This document shows positions 44,560 through 53,629 of a DNA stretch of 64,000 bases, piece after piece; the first letter of the stretch is position 1; every line of letters begins with the position of its first letter. Position numbers and translations under genes: made by a program. The stretch is from Pseudomonas sp. B21-056 (GTDB lineage: Bacteria > Pseudomonadota > Gammaproteobacteria > Pseudomonadales > Pseudomonadaceae). A model generated the notes under the pieces. The model saw nothing but the letters and a program-made list of their open reading frames with translations, was not told where the DNA came from and ran no database searches. Location: the NCBI RefSeq assembly GCF_026016325.1, contig NZ_CP087203.1, positions 3,224,001 to 3,288,000 on the forward strand, in the 5' to 3' direction.

Positions 44560-45405
44560 CTACTCATCCAGGAACTGAATGGCATGCTTGAGGAAGCGCT
44601 CGGGATACTGGAACTGCGCGCCGTGCCCGGCATCGGGATAAATCAGTAACTGGGCGTTCGGAATGTTCTGTGCCAGGTGCCAGGAGTTGATCGTCGGGAT
44701 CATGATGTCCTTGACGCCGTTGAGCACCAGCGTGGGTTGCTTGATCGCGTTCAAGAAGGCGTATGGGTTCTCGCCCGGCAGCGGCTGGAGATAGGCGGCG
44801 AAGGCCTCGGCCTGCGCCTGGGCGACAGCCAATGAACTCGGTGGGTCTTGATCGGCGCGCTGGTGGCGCCGCTCCCAGAAAGCCAGGCCCGCCTGCTTGG
44901 CCGCTTCCGAGCGACCGAAGAACAGATAGAGGAAGTCCTCGATGGTCGGCACCGGGTTGCCGGCGACCTTGGGCACCTCCTCATCCATCCTGGGGTCGCC
45001 GCCGCGCAGGCCTGTGCCAAGCAGCAACAGCTTGCGCACCTGTTGCGGATGACGCAGCGCCACCTCCTGAACCTGCAGCCCTCCGATCGAAAAGCCCAGC
45101 AGATCGACCTGGGACAACCCAAGCGCCTGGATCGCCAGGGCGATGTCGTCCGCCATGTCTTCGATGCGGTTGCGAGGCGTGCCGGTGGACGAGGCGATGC
45201 CGCGGCCGTTGAACAGGATGACCTCACGGCCCGCAGCCAGGCCATCGGTCAACACCGGATCCCAGTGATCCAGGCCGGCGCGGAAGTGCGGTACGAAGAA
45301 CACCGGGGGCTGGGTGGATCGAGCATTGCCCCAGCGACGATAGGCGAATCGATTGTTATCGACTTCGATGAAGCGAGTCGATGCTGTCAGGTGCGTGTCG
45401 CTCAT
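44560..45405 (-). CDS. Alpha/beta hydrolase
   Basis: A 281-residue single-domain hydrolase. The nucleophile elbow is GFSIGG with Ser near residue 105; the acid residue is in VKDIMIP and the catalytic His in DAGHGAQF near the C-terminus. The oxyanion region (FVPHF) near 36 lacks the classic HG. Start at ATG 45405 with GAGGA upstream; a TTG six bases earlier is less likely. It is divergent from the TetR gene over a 141-bp region with two dyads, so it is probably the repressor's target. Substrate (ester, lactone or similar) unknown. Confidence 0.85.
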   Translation of the reverse strand: MSDTHLTASTRFIEVDNNRFAYRRWGNARSTQPPVFFVPHFRAGLDHWDPVLTDGLAAGREVILFNGRGIASSTGTPRNRIEDMADDIALAIQALGLSQVDLLGFSIGGLQVQEVALRHPQQVRKLLLLGTGLRGGDPRMDEEVPKVAGNPVPTIEDFLYLFFGRSEAAKQAGLAFWERRHQRADQDPPSSLAVAQAQAEAFAAYLQPLPGENPYAFLNAIKQPTLVLNGVKDIMIPTINSWHLAQNIPNAQLLIYPDAGHGAQFQYPERFLKHAIQFLDE

Positions 45406-45438
45406 GGCCAACGTCCTCTAAAGAGTGCAAGAGCCATA

Positions 45439-45492
45439 ATGATTACCATCATAATCTAAACAGTCAACACCTTTGATGATGATCGACATCAA
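45439..45492. promoter_or_regulatory. Two dyads between hydrolase and TetR genes
   Basis: ATGAT-TACC-ATCAT at 45439-45452 and TTGATG-N8-CATCAA at 45473-45492 lie between the two divergent starts. Both are short inverted repeats in an AT-rich promoter, as expected for TetR operators governing the hydrolase and the regulator itself. Confidence 0.5.
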
Positions 45493-45546
45493 TGTATAGT
45501 TGGCACCTGACTATTGGCGCATGGCGCGCATCAAGGGCACGAAGAA

Positions 45547-46131
45547 ATGAAGGTCACCAAGGCGCAGGCCCAGGCGAACCGGGCGCACATCGTCGAGACA
45601 GCTTCGACGCTGTTCCGTGAACGTGGATACGATGGGGTGGGTGTGGCGGAGCTGATGTCGGCGGCTGGCTTCACCCATGGCGGGTTCTACAAGCACTTCC
45701 GATCCAAGGCGGACCTGATGGCGGAAGCGGCGGCATGTGGTTTTTCACAGACTGCGGCGAAATCCGAAGGCGTCGATGTCACGGAGTTCATCAAGGCCTA
45801 TGTATCCCGCCGGCACCGTGATGCGCGAAGCCAGGGTTGCACCTTGGCCGCACTTGGGGGCGACGCCTCGCGCCAGCCCGACACCATCAAGGCCATTTTC
45901 GCAAACGGCATCGAGCGCCTGCTGGCAGGCATTGAGCGCGATAGCAACGCGATGGATGGTGATGATCACGAGAAAGCGCGAGCCAAGGCGATCGACATGC
46001 TCGCCCGCGCAGTCGGCGCGATTGTGTTGTCACGGGCCTGCCCGGACGACTCGCCTTTGGCGGACGAGATCTTGAAGGTCTGTCGTGACGAACTCCTTGG
46101 GTCACTCACTTGCACGACCTCAACGAGCTAG
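45547..46131 (+). CDS. TetR-family transcriptional repressor
   Basis: A 194-residue repressor. The N-terminal helix-turn-helix runs through NRAHIVETASTLFRERGYDG and AGFTHGGFYKHFRSKADL (residues 9-55); the C-terminal ~130 residues form the ligand-binding domain with one conserved-looking Cys (QGCTLAAL), the layout of the NemR/AcrR-like branch. I chose ATG 45547; a TTG at 45514 would add 11 residues. Divergent to an alpha/beta hydrolase and 54 bases ahead of a thioesterase, which it may also control. Confidence 0.88.
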   Translation: MKVTKAQAQANRAHIVETASTLFRERGYDGVGVAELMSAAGFTHGGFYKHFRSKADLMAEAAACGFSQTAAKSEGVDVTEFIKAYVSRRHRDARSQGCTLAALGGDASRQPDTIKAIFANGIERLLAGIERDSNAMDGDDHEKARAKAIDMLARAVGAIVLSRACPDDSPLADEILKVCRDELLGSLTCTTSTS

Positions 46132-46185
46132 CGTTCGCGTCCCATCAGTTTGTCTACACAACCATAACGAAAAAAGGGGTAACCG

Positions 46186-46722
46186 ATGGAAGTCGATGAG
46201 GTAATCGCTCGCTGGGAAGCCGACGAAGCGCGTGTGCGCGCACGCTTGAGTGCGCCGGACGCGAAGCCCAAGGGAAAGGTATTCGGTCGCTCGGGCATGG
46301 AGATGTTCGAAGCGATCTTTGCCGGCGAGCTGCCACCGGCGCCGATCGGTGACACGCTCGACTTCGTGCCAATACACATGGAGCCGGGAGTCGCGGTCTT
46401 CCAGGGTCGTCCACACCAGCGCCACTACAACCCACTGGGCACCGTGCACGGAGGATGGTTCGCCACGCTGCTTGACTCGGCCGTCGGTTGCGCTGTGCAT
46501 TCGACGTTGCCGGCCGGAAAGGGTTACACCACGCTGGAACTGAAAGTGAACATGGTGCGCGCCTTGAATAGCCAGGTGCCGATGGTACGTGCTGAAGGCA
46601 AGGTGTTACACGCGGGTCGCCAGGTTGCGACTGCCGAGGGTCGTATCGTCGGCCCTGATGGAAAGCTCTACGCACATGCGACGACGACGTGCCTGGTCTT
46701 CGACCATTCTGCGGGTGACTGA
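46186..46722 (+). CDS. PaaI-family hotdog thioesterase
   Basis: A hotdog-fold acyl-CoA thioesterase of 178 aa. The family motif HYNPLGTVHGGWFATLLDSAVGCAV near residues 83-107 carries the conserved H-G-G and the acidic D on the central helix; YTTLELKVNMVRAL follows. Ribosome site AAAGGGG is 7 bases before the ATG. It follows the TetR gene on the same strand, so it is likely part of one regulated unit for acyl or aromatic-acyl CoA turnover. Confidence 0.85.
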   Translation: MEVDEVIARWEADEARVRARLSAPDAKPKGKVFGRSGMEMFEAIFAGELPPAPIGDTLDFVPIHMEPGVAVFQGRPHQRHYNPLGTVHGGWFATLLDSAVGCAVHSTLPAGKGYTTLELKVNMVRALNSQVPMVRAEGKVLHAGRQVATAEGRIVGPDGKLYAHATTTCLVFDHSAGD

Positions 46723-46797
46723 GACCGGAGCTGTTCATCCCTCACCCTCTCAGGTGCTGATGGCAGTAGTCCTGGGGCATCATGCGCGCAACTGCAC

Positions 46798-46830
46798 GAG
46801 GGCGTCCATGCCTTGGCCAAGGACGCCCTC
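46798..46830. terminator. Hairpin between thioesterase and pqqA
   Basis: GAGGGCGTCC (46798-46807) pairs perfectly with GGACGCCCTC (46821-46830). It lies between convergent genes, the thioesterase ending at 46722 and pqqA ending at 46895, and could end either transcript. There is no clear T-tract on either side. Confidence 0.5.
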
Positions 46831-46894
46831 GCCCCCTCAGCATATCGTTGGCGTGCGTAGAGCTCAGTAACGCACGCCAATCCCGTCGGATTTA

Positions 46895-46966
46895 CTACCG
46901 ATTGGCGAAGTACATCGTCACTTCAAAACCAATGCGCATATCGATATAGGCAGGTTTGATCCACAT
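46895..46966 (-). CDS. pqqA: PqqA, precursor peptide of PQQ, stand-alone copy
   Basis: A 23-codon gene whose peptide starts MWIKPAYIDMRIGFEV and ends TMYFANR. It contains the Glu-x-x-x-Tyr (EVTMY) whose side chains are cross-linked by PqqE to form the cofactor pyrroloquinoline quinone. AAGAGG lies about 8 bases before the ATG. PqqA normally heads pqqABCDE, but here the next gene is on the opposite strand, so this is an extra copy, placed behind the PQQ-dependent alcohol dehydrogenase and probably boosting cofactor supply when the enzyme is made. Confidence 0.92.
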   Translation of the reverse strand: MWIKPAYIDMRIGFEVTMYFANR

Positions 46967-47000
46967 GGTTAAATCCTCTTATGGTTTGTTTGTAGGTGAG

Positions 47001-47855
47001 TCAATAGAAGTACGCCAGGCGAAACTGCAGCGAATTATCAATCTTCACGCCCTCACGCACTGACGTGTCATGCATGAGCTGACCTAAGACCTGCACTTGC
47101 TTGCCCAGCATCGTCGCTACGGTGAAGCCAAGTGTGCCGTTGCTGCGACTCGTGGCGAGGGTTTCATGGTCAAGTGTCTCGCGCGCGCCCCAGTTATGTC
47201 GGTAAGAGATTGCGGCATAGGTATCAGGGGTAAAGTTGTAACGCAGATGATTGTGCAACTGAAGCAATGGATCTTTTTTGGCATCAGTAGAACGTTGCTC
47301 GCCATAGAATTCAGTCTCAGCGATCACGTCCCAAGTGATCTTATCGGTCAGTCCCTTGATATAACCGACTTGCAAGTCCAAGGCCCAGCGATTGCTGCTC
47401 AAAGCAAAACCCTGATCTTTCTCGCTGCCGGTAGGCGCGGTAACGAACGCCGACCAGCCTAGATGTTCGTTCTTGGCAAGATCAGCAACGGTCCACACCG
47501 TTCCACCGAAAGTGATATCACCTAAACCTGAGTTTTTGCTGTCGGTGGCACCGACCTTCTGATATCCGAAGGGGATGACTATTTGCGGATCCCATGTTAG
47601 CCCGGTGTTGAAAAACTCGGTGAAGTGAATCAGTCGCAAGACCCCGACAGTCAGATCGAGGTCAAGATTGTCAGCAACTTTCTTTCCGCCGGAGTAGACC
47701 TTATCCCCTCTCGGGTTCTGCTGGTACAACACCACCACATCGGTACCCTGCGGGAGCGCGGTGTAGTCGCCAGGATCTGGTTTGACATCAGCGTGAGCCA
47801 GCGGAGCCAAGCTGGCGACAAGTGCGCTGAACGTCAGAGTGCTAAGTGTTTTCAT
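47001..47855 (-). CDS. SphA-like / phenol meta-degradation-type outer-membrane protein
   Basis: A 284-residue exported beta-barrel-like protein. A signal peptide (residues 1-22, ending AHA) is followed by a Phenol_MetA_deg/SphA-like sequence: GVLRLIHFTEFFNTGLTWDPQIVIPFG, GDITFGGTVW, LDLQVGYIKG, and a C-terminal Tyr (FRLAYFY) typical of outer-membrane proteins. Such proteins often accompany degradation of hydrophobic alcohols or aromatics and may aid uptake. I chose the ATG at 47855. It lies between the alcohol dehydrogenase and pqqA on one strand. Confidence 0.8.
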   Translation of the reverse strand: MKTLSTLTFSALVASLAPLAHADVKPDPGDYTALPQGTDVVVLYQQNPRGDKVYSGGKKVADNLDLDLTVGVLRLIHFTEFFNTGLTWDPQIVIPFGYQKVGATDSKNSGLGDITFGGTVWTVADLAKNEHLGWSAFVTAPTGSEKDQGFALSSNRWALDLQVGYIKGLTDKITWDVIAETEFYGEQRSTDAKKDPLLQLHNHLRYNFTPDTYAAISYRHNWGARETLDHETLATSRSNGTLGFTVATMLGKQVQVLGQLMHDTSVREGVKIDNSLQFRLAYFY

Positions 47856-47882
47856 GGCATGTCTCTTTGTTTTTATTGAAGG

Positions 47883-47916
47883 CATAGCTTCGCTATGACG
47901 ACTCTTTAGGGAGTCG
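47883..47916. terminator. Two small hairpins between alcohol dehydrogenase and SphA-like gene
   Basis: CATAGC-TTC-GCTATG at 47883-47897 and CGACTC-N6-GAGTCG at 47899-47916 are consecutive perfect 6-bp stems in the 87-base gap after the alcohol dehydrogenase stop. They may attenuate read-through or protect processed ends; no T-tract is present. Confidence 0.4.
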
Positions 47917-47942
47917 CCAAGCGCAGGTGAAACAGCATGGAA

Positions 47943-50057
47943 TCAGTTTGAGGCGGTGTGTCCGACGGCCTTGAGATCGGCCTGCAGATCCTGGGTACGC
48001 TTGATCAGGTATTGACGGATCAACTCCATGTCTTCGCGCTGAAGAATATCGGAGAAGTTTGGCATGCCCTTATTGATCAAAGCTCCGCTGACAAAGGCAG
48101 GGAACGCCGCGTGTTTGTTATCGTCCAGATAGCGCAAGTCCGGCACCACTCCGCCGCTGATGGCATTGAGGCCATGGCAGCCGGCACACAGACCATTGAA
48201 AAGACCGCGAGCCTGAGCCAGTTGTTCGGGAGTTGCCGTGAGTGTCTGGTGGGTCATTGGCAAAACAGGCTCAGCCTTTGGCGGCGGTAGCTCCCCATGA
48301 GCACCGAGTTTGAAAGCAATCACCCGTGACTCGGCGCGCACCTTGCCTTTGTTGGTCAATGGTCCGGTCAGCAAGGGTAGGATTCCGCCCCAGCCCACTG
48401 AGAACGCCACGTATTGCTCACCATTGACGGTATAGGTAACAGGCCCTGCCATCACCCCAGAGTTGGCCCGATGCTCCCACAGTTGCTTTCCGGTGTCGGC
48501 GCGGTAAGCGACTACTCGGCCATCGGCAGTGCCCTGGAACACCAGGTTACCCGCTGTGGCGAGCGTACCGCCGTTACCGGCGCTGATGTAGGGCTGCTTC
48601 CAGGCCGCCTTCTGTTTGACCGGATCCCAGGCGATCAGCTCGCCGCTCCAGGCGTCACGGATTTTATTCAAGACCTTTGGATCTTCAGGCAGGTCCGGCA
48701 CATCCAATCCGAAGTTCACCACCGACTTGTTCGACAAGAACATCGGTGCCTTGGCGGCCTTTAGTTCGGCCAAGGTGTACTGGGCAGGAATGTAGACGTA
48801 GCCGGTCTTCGGACTAAACGACATAGGGTGCCAGTTGTGCCCACCGAGGAAACTTGGTTGCACTACTTTCGGCTCTTTGGAATAGTCCGCCGCGCCGGTA
48901 AGGATCGGGCGGCCGGTTTTCATATCGATACCGCTGGCCCAGTTCACCGGAACGAAGTTTTTCGCGGACAGCAACTTACCGTTGGTACGATCGAGGACGT
49001 AGAAAAAACCGTTCTTTGGCGCTTGCATGATCACCTTGCGCACTTTGCCGTCAATCTTGATATCGGCCAGGATCATGTGTTGGGTCGCGGTGAAATCCCA
49101 CTGGTCTTGCGGCGTGATTTGATAATGCCAAACGTATTCACCGGTATCTGGTCGCAGCGCCAGGATCGAAGACACGTACAAGTTGTCACCCTTGCCATTG
49201 CTGCGGAACTGATAGTTCCAGGGCGAGCCGTTGCCAGTGCCCACATAGAGAAGATCGAGTTCTGGATCGTAGGCCATAGAGTCCCAGACCGTCCCGCCAC
49301 CACCCCATTTGACCCAGCCGTCGCCATCCCAGGTTTTCATCGCCTTGGCCATGGCTGGGTTTTCCGGTGGCAGCTTCGGGTCGCCCGGAACGGTATAGAA
49401 ACGCCAAGCCTGTTTCCCGGTCTCGGCATCGTAAGCAGTGACGTAACCGCGAACGCCAAACTCGGCGCCGCCGTTGCCGATCAACACCTTGCCTTTGACG
49501 ATGCGGGGAGCACCTGTGATCGAATAGCTCTTCGTGCGATCAATAATGGTGTCGACGCTCCATACGGGCTGACCACTGGCCGCATCAAGGGCTATCAAGC
49601 GGCCATCAAAACTGCCCACATAGACCTTGCCTTGCCATACCGCAACGCCACGATTGACGGGACCACAGCAACCCTGGCTAAGGTTCTCGGCCGGCACTTT
49701 CGGATCATATTTCCAAAGCAACTCGCCTGTGGCTGCATTGATCGCATAGACAATACTAAAAGCGCCAGTGGTGTACATCACCCCATCGACCACAAGCGGC
49801 GTAGCCTCGGTACCGCTGTCGATATCAAGCTTGGTCGTCCACGCAATACCCAGCTCTCCAACATTGCCAGCATTGACATGGTCTAGCGGGCTGTAACGCT
49901 GCTCACCATAGGTGCGACCATGACTCATCCAGTTGCCCGGTTCTTGGTCGGCCGCGATGATTCGCTGGCCATCAACCTGAGCCGGGCCTTGCGCCGCAGC
50001 CGAGCAGAATGCAGCCGTCAGTAAAGGGATACCTATCAACAGGTTCCGTGATTTCAT
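47943..50057 (-). CDS. PQQ-dependent quinohemoprotein alcohol dehydrogenase (type II)
   Basis: A soluble periplasmic enzyme oxidising primary alcohols, passing electrons from PQQ to its own cytochrome c. The 704-residue precursor has a signal peptide (1-23), a PQQ propeller with tryptophan-docking repeats and the vicinal disulfide in SQGCCGPVNRG near 130, GHNWHPMSFSPKTGYVYIP, and a C-terminal cytochrome c domain with the haem motif CAGCH near 625 and a later Met (GMPNF). This matches QedH/quinohemoprotein ethanol or butanol dehydrogenases. GGAGA precedes the ATG at 50057. An AraC regulator lies directly upstream, and the promoter carries a duplicated block. Confidence 0.92.
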   Translation of the reverse strand: MKSRNLLIGIPLLTAAFCSAAAQGPAQVDGQRIIAADQEPGNWMSHGRTYGEQRYSPLDHVNAGNVGELGIAWTTKLDIDSGTEATPLVVDGVMYTTGAFSIVYAINAATGELLWKYDPKVPAENLSQGCCGPVNRGVAVWQGKVYVGSFDGRLIALDAASGQPVWSVDTIIDRTKSYSITGAPRIVKGKVLIGNGGAEFGVRGYVTAYDAETGKQAWRFYTVPGDPKLPPENPAMAKAMKTWDGDGWVKWGGGGTVWDSMAYDPELDLLYVGTGNGSPWNYQFRSNGKGDNLYVSSILALRPDTGEYVWHYQITPQDQWDFTATQHMILADIKIDGKVRKVIMQAPKNGFFYVLDRTNGKLLSAKNFVPVNWASGIDMKTGRPILTGAADYSKEPKVVQPSFLGGHNWHPMSFSPKTGYVYIPAQYTLAELKAAKAPMFLSNKSVVNFGLDVPDLPEDPKVLNKIRDAWSGELIAWDPVKQKAAWKQPYISAGNGGTLATAGNLVFQGTADGRVVAYRADTGKQLWEHRANSGVMAGPVTYTVNGEQYVAFSVGWGGILPLLTGPLTNKGKVRAESRVIAFKLGAHGELPPPKAEPVLPMTHQTLTATPEQLAQARGLFNGLCAGCHGLNAISGGVVPDLRYLDDNKHAAFPAFVSGALINKGMPNFSDILQREDMELIRQYLIKRTQDLQADLKAVGHTASN

Positions 50058-50064
50058 TGTTATT

Positions 50065-50181
50065 TTCTCCAGCAATAATCGGCTCGGTATCACCCAGCCC
50101 AGGCGATCCAATTAGAGTATTTGCCATGCAGCACGTCTTGACTGAGCCTGCCAAAACACTTGCCATTTCCTGTCATACCGG
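50065..50181. repeat. 117-bp duplicated promoter block, copy 1 (alcohol dehydrogenase)
   Basis: Nearly identical in sequence and same orientation to 53509-53625. It lies directly upstream of the alcohol dehydrogenase and overlaps the end of the AraC gene. Three TGCCA boxes occur on the plus strand at 50122, 50149 and 50161 (read as TGGCA on the coding strand); two are 12 bases apart, the tandem half-site arrangement of AraC-family operators. It also carries the leader up to the GGAGA ribosome site. Confidence 0.85.
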
Positions 50182-51120
50182 CAAGAGGTATTGGCGGAAA
50201 TCTCGGGGGGCGTGCTGGAAATGGCGTTTGAACGCACGGCTGAAATGCGCTGCATCGACAAAACCCCATTTGAAAGCGATCTGAGTGATTGACTCATGAC
50301 GCAGCTCTGGGGCCCGCAGATCCTGCGCCACCCGCTCCAAACGGCGTTGCAGGATGTAGCGAGAGATGCTTTCGTGACGCTGCTCAAAAAGCCGATATAG
50401 CTGTCGGACTGAGACGTTCAAGTGTCGGGCCAGATATTCGGGGCCTAACTCGACCTCTTGCAGGGAAGACTCAACCAAGCGGGTGGCCAAACCATAGATG
50501 TCATCATGGCCCACACAGGCAAATCCAGGCTGTCCATCAGCATGCTCGCTCAGGCCGGCGGCGGCCAATCCGATCAGTGCCTGCTCCAGTGCTGGACCAT
50601 CGTTCTTGCCACCGTAGTCTTTGCTCAACTCCACGTCACCCAACGAACGCACCAGTGCGCGAATCATGTAGGTGGCGACGCTATTACGATCAAGCTTGCC
50701 GAAAAGCTGTTTCTGACCGAATTGGAGGTTGACTTCTTTTCGTGTCAGATGAATCGAAATGTTTTGCACCAAGCCCTGTGGCTCGATCTCAAATGCCTGC
50801 GCCGAGTCAACCAGGGCGATGTCGTTTGGCCGCAACTCGATCACCTGATGTTGTTGGCGAATGCGCTGATGACCACTGCTCTGAAGAATTAGAAAGCAGT
50901 AACGATCATCATCCCCATCAGCGCAGGTACGGTGGCGGCTGATCAACCCTGCATTGGTTCGGATATGTGCCAACTCCAGGCCACAAATATCTTGGCCATG
51001 GACGCTGCCGATAAACAGACTATGCCGATCTGACATCGTTGTGCTGAAGTTACCGCAGACCGCACGCAAGTCGCGATTCCAGCTAGCGAACGCATCGCAA
51101 GAGTGAAGCAGGGCAGACAT
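50173..51120 (-). CDS. AraC-family regulator next to the alcohol dehydrogenase
   Basis: A 315-residue regulator. The N-terminal ~200 residues form an AraC-binding-like/FeaR-type sensor domain (RYCFLILQSSGHQRIRQ, LRPNDIALVDSAQAFEI). The C-terminal ~100 residues carry two helix-turn-helix motifs: LGPEYLARHLNVSVRQLYRLFEQ and ITQIAFKWGFVDAAHFSRAFKRHF. GGGAGGGG precedes the ATG at 51120. Its stop lies inside the duplicated promoter block, so it is the likely activator of the dehydrogenase and, through the second copy, of the chemoreceptor. Confidence 0.88.
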   Translation of the reverse strand: MSALLHSCDAFASWNRDLRAVCGNFSTTMSDRHSLFIGSVHGQDICGLELAHIRTNAGLISRHRTCADGDDDRYCFLILQSSGHQRIRQQHQVIELRPNDIALVDSAQAFEIEPQGLVQNISIHLTRKEVNLQFGQKQLFGKLDRNSVATYMIRALVRSLGDVELSKDYGGKNDGPALEQALIGLAAAGLSEHADGQPGFACVGHDDIYGLATRLVESSLQEVELGPEYLARHLNVSVRQLYRLFEQRHESISRYILQRRLERVAQDLRAPELRHESITQIAFKWGFVDAAHFSRAFKRHFQHAPRDFRQYLLPV

Positions 51121-51337
51121 ACCCCCTCCCACATATTATGCCTATAATATAGTTAATATATTATCTATTTTTGCTTTGCGCAATCACAGCGGCCGACCAC
51201 ACTGAGCCACCGTAGGGATCTCTGGAAAAGAATGGACTCGGATGAGCATTGAGGGGGCCAGGATCCGCTGATCTTTCCTCGGGACCGTTCGGCCGGCGTC
51301 AAGAAACGGATCCGGTTATGCCGGTGCTCGTGTTGAC
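51121..51337. promoter_or_regulatory. AT-rich promoter region of the AraC gene
   Basis: The first 50 bases (51130-51170) are strikingly AT-rich (TTATGCCTATAATATAGT and following), with TATAAT-like -10 sequence, and should hold the AraC promoter. The rest up to 51337 has no gene and no clear terminator for the chemoreceptor ending at 51338. Confidence 0.5.
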
Positions 51338-53452
51338 CTAAATCTTGAATTGCCCAACCAGCGCTCGCTGGTGAAGAGCCAGTTGCATCAGGCTCTGGCT
51401 TGCCGCTGCTGCTCGCTGAGCCCCTTCGCTCACCGAGCCGGAAACGTGGCCTATGTTGGCGACATTAGCACTCAGTGCCTCGGCCACCGTACTCTGCTCT
51501 TCAGCAGCACTGGCAATCTGCGTATTCATGTCTGCAATCAGCGCTACCGACTGGGCAATGCTGTCCAGTGCCTGGGCGGCACACTGCGCCTGTTCGACAC
51601 TGGCGTGAGTGCGGTCATGGCTTTGCCGCATAGCATGCACCACATCCTGAGTACCGGATTGAAGTCGCTCGATCAAGCGCTGGATTTCTTCAGTGGATTG
51701 ATGAGAACGCTGCGCCAGATGGCGCACCTCATCGGCCACTACCGCAAAACCACGCCCCTGTTCACCGGCACGCGCCGCTTCAATAGCTGCATTAAGGGCT
51801 AGCAGATTGGTCTGTTCGGCGAGCTCGCGAATCACGATCAGAATTGCCTGGATATCGTGGCTGCGCCCAGCCAGATCCTCAACCAGCGCCACCGCCCGAC
51901 CGATGTCTTCGGCCAGAGCCTGTACCGCCTCGGCGCTGTACTGCACCAGTTGCTGACCCGACTGTGTCGAACGTTTGGCTTGCTCCGTAGCGGTCGAAGC
52001 CTGCAGAGCACTGCGGGCTACCTCTTGAGCACTGGCTGCCATTTCATTGATCGCGGTGGCAACCTGGTCAACCTCCGCCAATTGTTGCTGGCTGGCATCC
52101 CCGGTCACCTCGGCGATCCGCTGCATGTCTCCAGCTTCGTGACCCAAGCTGCCGACCGAATCGACAACCTGGGCAACCATTTTCTGCAGTTTGCCAAGAA
52201 ACACGTTGAAACCACGGGATATATCACCCAGCTCGTCACGGCGGTGTTGCTCCAGGCGTACCGTCAGATCCCCTTCACCGCGGGCCATATCGTCCAACAC
52301 CTCGTGCATCTGACGCACAGGCTTGACGATACTGCGGGCCACCCACCCCATCGTCGACAATCCGGCCAGCGCAACCAGCAGGCCAATAAACAGGAGCTCG
52401 CGCAGGTTATCGCGCTGCCGGTCAACCATCTGATTTTCAAGCTGGGAAAGGCCGTCCAGCACAACGCTGCGTGGGAGGTGAATCATCATTGTCCAAGGCA
52501 TCTGCTGGTCGCCAATGTCAAATGGCACGTACAGTTCGATCGTATCGCGCTCCTCATTGATGAGATACAGAGGCTCGCGCTGCAGGCTCTCCAAAGCCGC
52601 CAGGCTGCTTGGAGCAAGAAGCTGTTGCGCCGGTTGGTTCAACCGGGAGGCATCATCGCTATAGGCAATCAATCGGTGGTTGCTGGCAAATATCGCGACC
52701 TTCGCCGCGCCGTTGAATAGCTGCTTGCTGGTGTGTTCTACCAGCTGTTGGATGAAGTCGATAGCGGGATCAGCCCCCGCCACGCCGACGAAGTTGCCGT
52801 TAACCAGAATCGGCGCGCTGGCTGTCGGTAGCAGCACAGTCTTGTCGTTGGCCGGATAGCTGACGGGATCCAGCACGCAAAGCCTGCGCTGCTCCTTCGG
52901 GCAGAGGTAGAACTCACCTTCCCGGGCCACCTCCTGGCCTGGTTTTTCGCTTTCCATGCCACGCATATCGGTCACTTCCACCCCACCCTGTGGCGTACGT
53001 AACCAAGCCGGCACAAAGCGCCCCAATGGCGAATGCCCGGGCTGACCGACATAGAGTGCATCCTGACCATCCAGGCCTCCGGGCTCGAGACCGATGAAGG
53101 TCGCCATCATCCGGGGATTCTCAGCCAAGGTTCGCTTGAGCACTTCGCTCAGTGCGTCGCGAGTAAGCCCGTTGCGATTCGATTCGGCAATCAATCCCAC
53201 AGTACGCGCCAGGATCCTTGCAGTTTCGACAGCTTCCATCAGTTGGCGCTGGATTACCGCAACCTGTTCATGCGCCTGCAGCATCAGCCGCTCGCGGATG
53301 TCGGCTTCCTGTTGTCGTCTGACTATTGCCTGCTGCCACTTCTGGTTGGTATCGCTGGAGAAGTAGACGTAAAGCATCAGCGTCGCAATGACCGCCAGCA
53401 TCAGCAGACTGGACCATAACGTAAGGGTGACCTGCAAAGAACGGAGTTTCAT
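51338..53452 (-). CDS. Methyl-accepting chemotaxis protein with Cache sensor domain
   Basis: A 704-residue inner-membrane chemoreceptor. A membrane helix at about 9-30 is followed by a large periplasmic domain of about 300 residues with double-Cache features ([54 protein letters not shown]), a second membrane helix near 360-380, HAMP, and the signalling tip [22 protein letters not shown]. Its promoter is a duplicate of the alcohol dehydrogenase promoter, so it is probably co-induced and may sense the alcohol, aldehyde or acid of that pathway. Confidence 0.92.
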   Translation of the reverse strand: MKLRSLQVTLTLWSSLLMLAVIATLMLYVYFSSDTNQKWQQAIVRRQQEADIRERLMLQAHEQVAVIQRQLMEAVETARILARTVGLIAESNRNGLTRDALSEVLKRTLAENPRMMATFIGLEPGGLDGQDALYVGQPGHSPLGRFVPAWLRTPQGGVEVTDMRGMESEKPGQEVAREGEFYLCPKEQRRLCVLDPVSYPANDKTVLLPTASAPILVNGNFVGVAGADPAIDFIQQLVEHTSKQLFNGAAKVAIFASNHRLIAYSDDASRLNQPAQQLLAPSSLAALESLQREPLYLINEERDTIELYVPFDIGDQQMPWTMMIHLPRSVVLDGLSQLENQMVDRQRDNLRELLFIGLLVALAGLSTMGWVARSIVKPVRQMHEVLDDMARGEGDLTVRLEQHRRDELGDISRGFNVFLGKLQKMVAQVVDSVGSLGHEAGDMQRIAEVTGDASQQQLAEVDQVATAINEMAASAQEVARSALQASTATEQAKRSTQSGQQLVQYSAEAVQALAEDIGRAVALVEDLAGRSHDIQAILIVIRELAEQTNLLALNAAIEAARAGEQGRGFAVVADEVRHLAQRSHQSTEEIQRLIERLQSGTQDVVHAMRQSHDRTHASVEQAQCAAQALDSIAQSVALIADMNTQIASAAEEQSTVAEALSANVANIGHVSGSVSEGAQRAAAASQSLMQLALHQRALVGQFKI

Positions 53453-53508
53453 GGAGACATCCCAACAAGGACGGACGACGCTGGCGACAGAGAGCGTTAG
53501 ACCGTCCG

Positions 53509-53625
53509 TTCTCCAGCAATAATCGGCTCGGTATCACCCCGACCCAGGCAAGCTATTAGAGTGCTTGCCACGCGGCATGTCTTGACTGAGTCTGCCAGAA
53601 CGCTTGCCATTTCCTGTCATACCGG
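53509..53625. repeat. 117-bp duplicated promoter block, copy 2 (Cache chemoreceptor)
   Basis: Second copy of the block at 50065-50181, same orientation, about 13 mismatches by eye, none in the TGCCA boxes (53566, 53593, 53605). It ends 56 bases before the start of the Cache chemoreceptor, and its far end abuts the HBM chemoreceptor stop. Conservation of the boxes and spacing argues for a shared AraC-type regulator. Confidence 0.85.
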
Positions 53626-53629
53626 TGCT

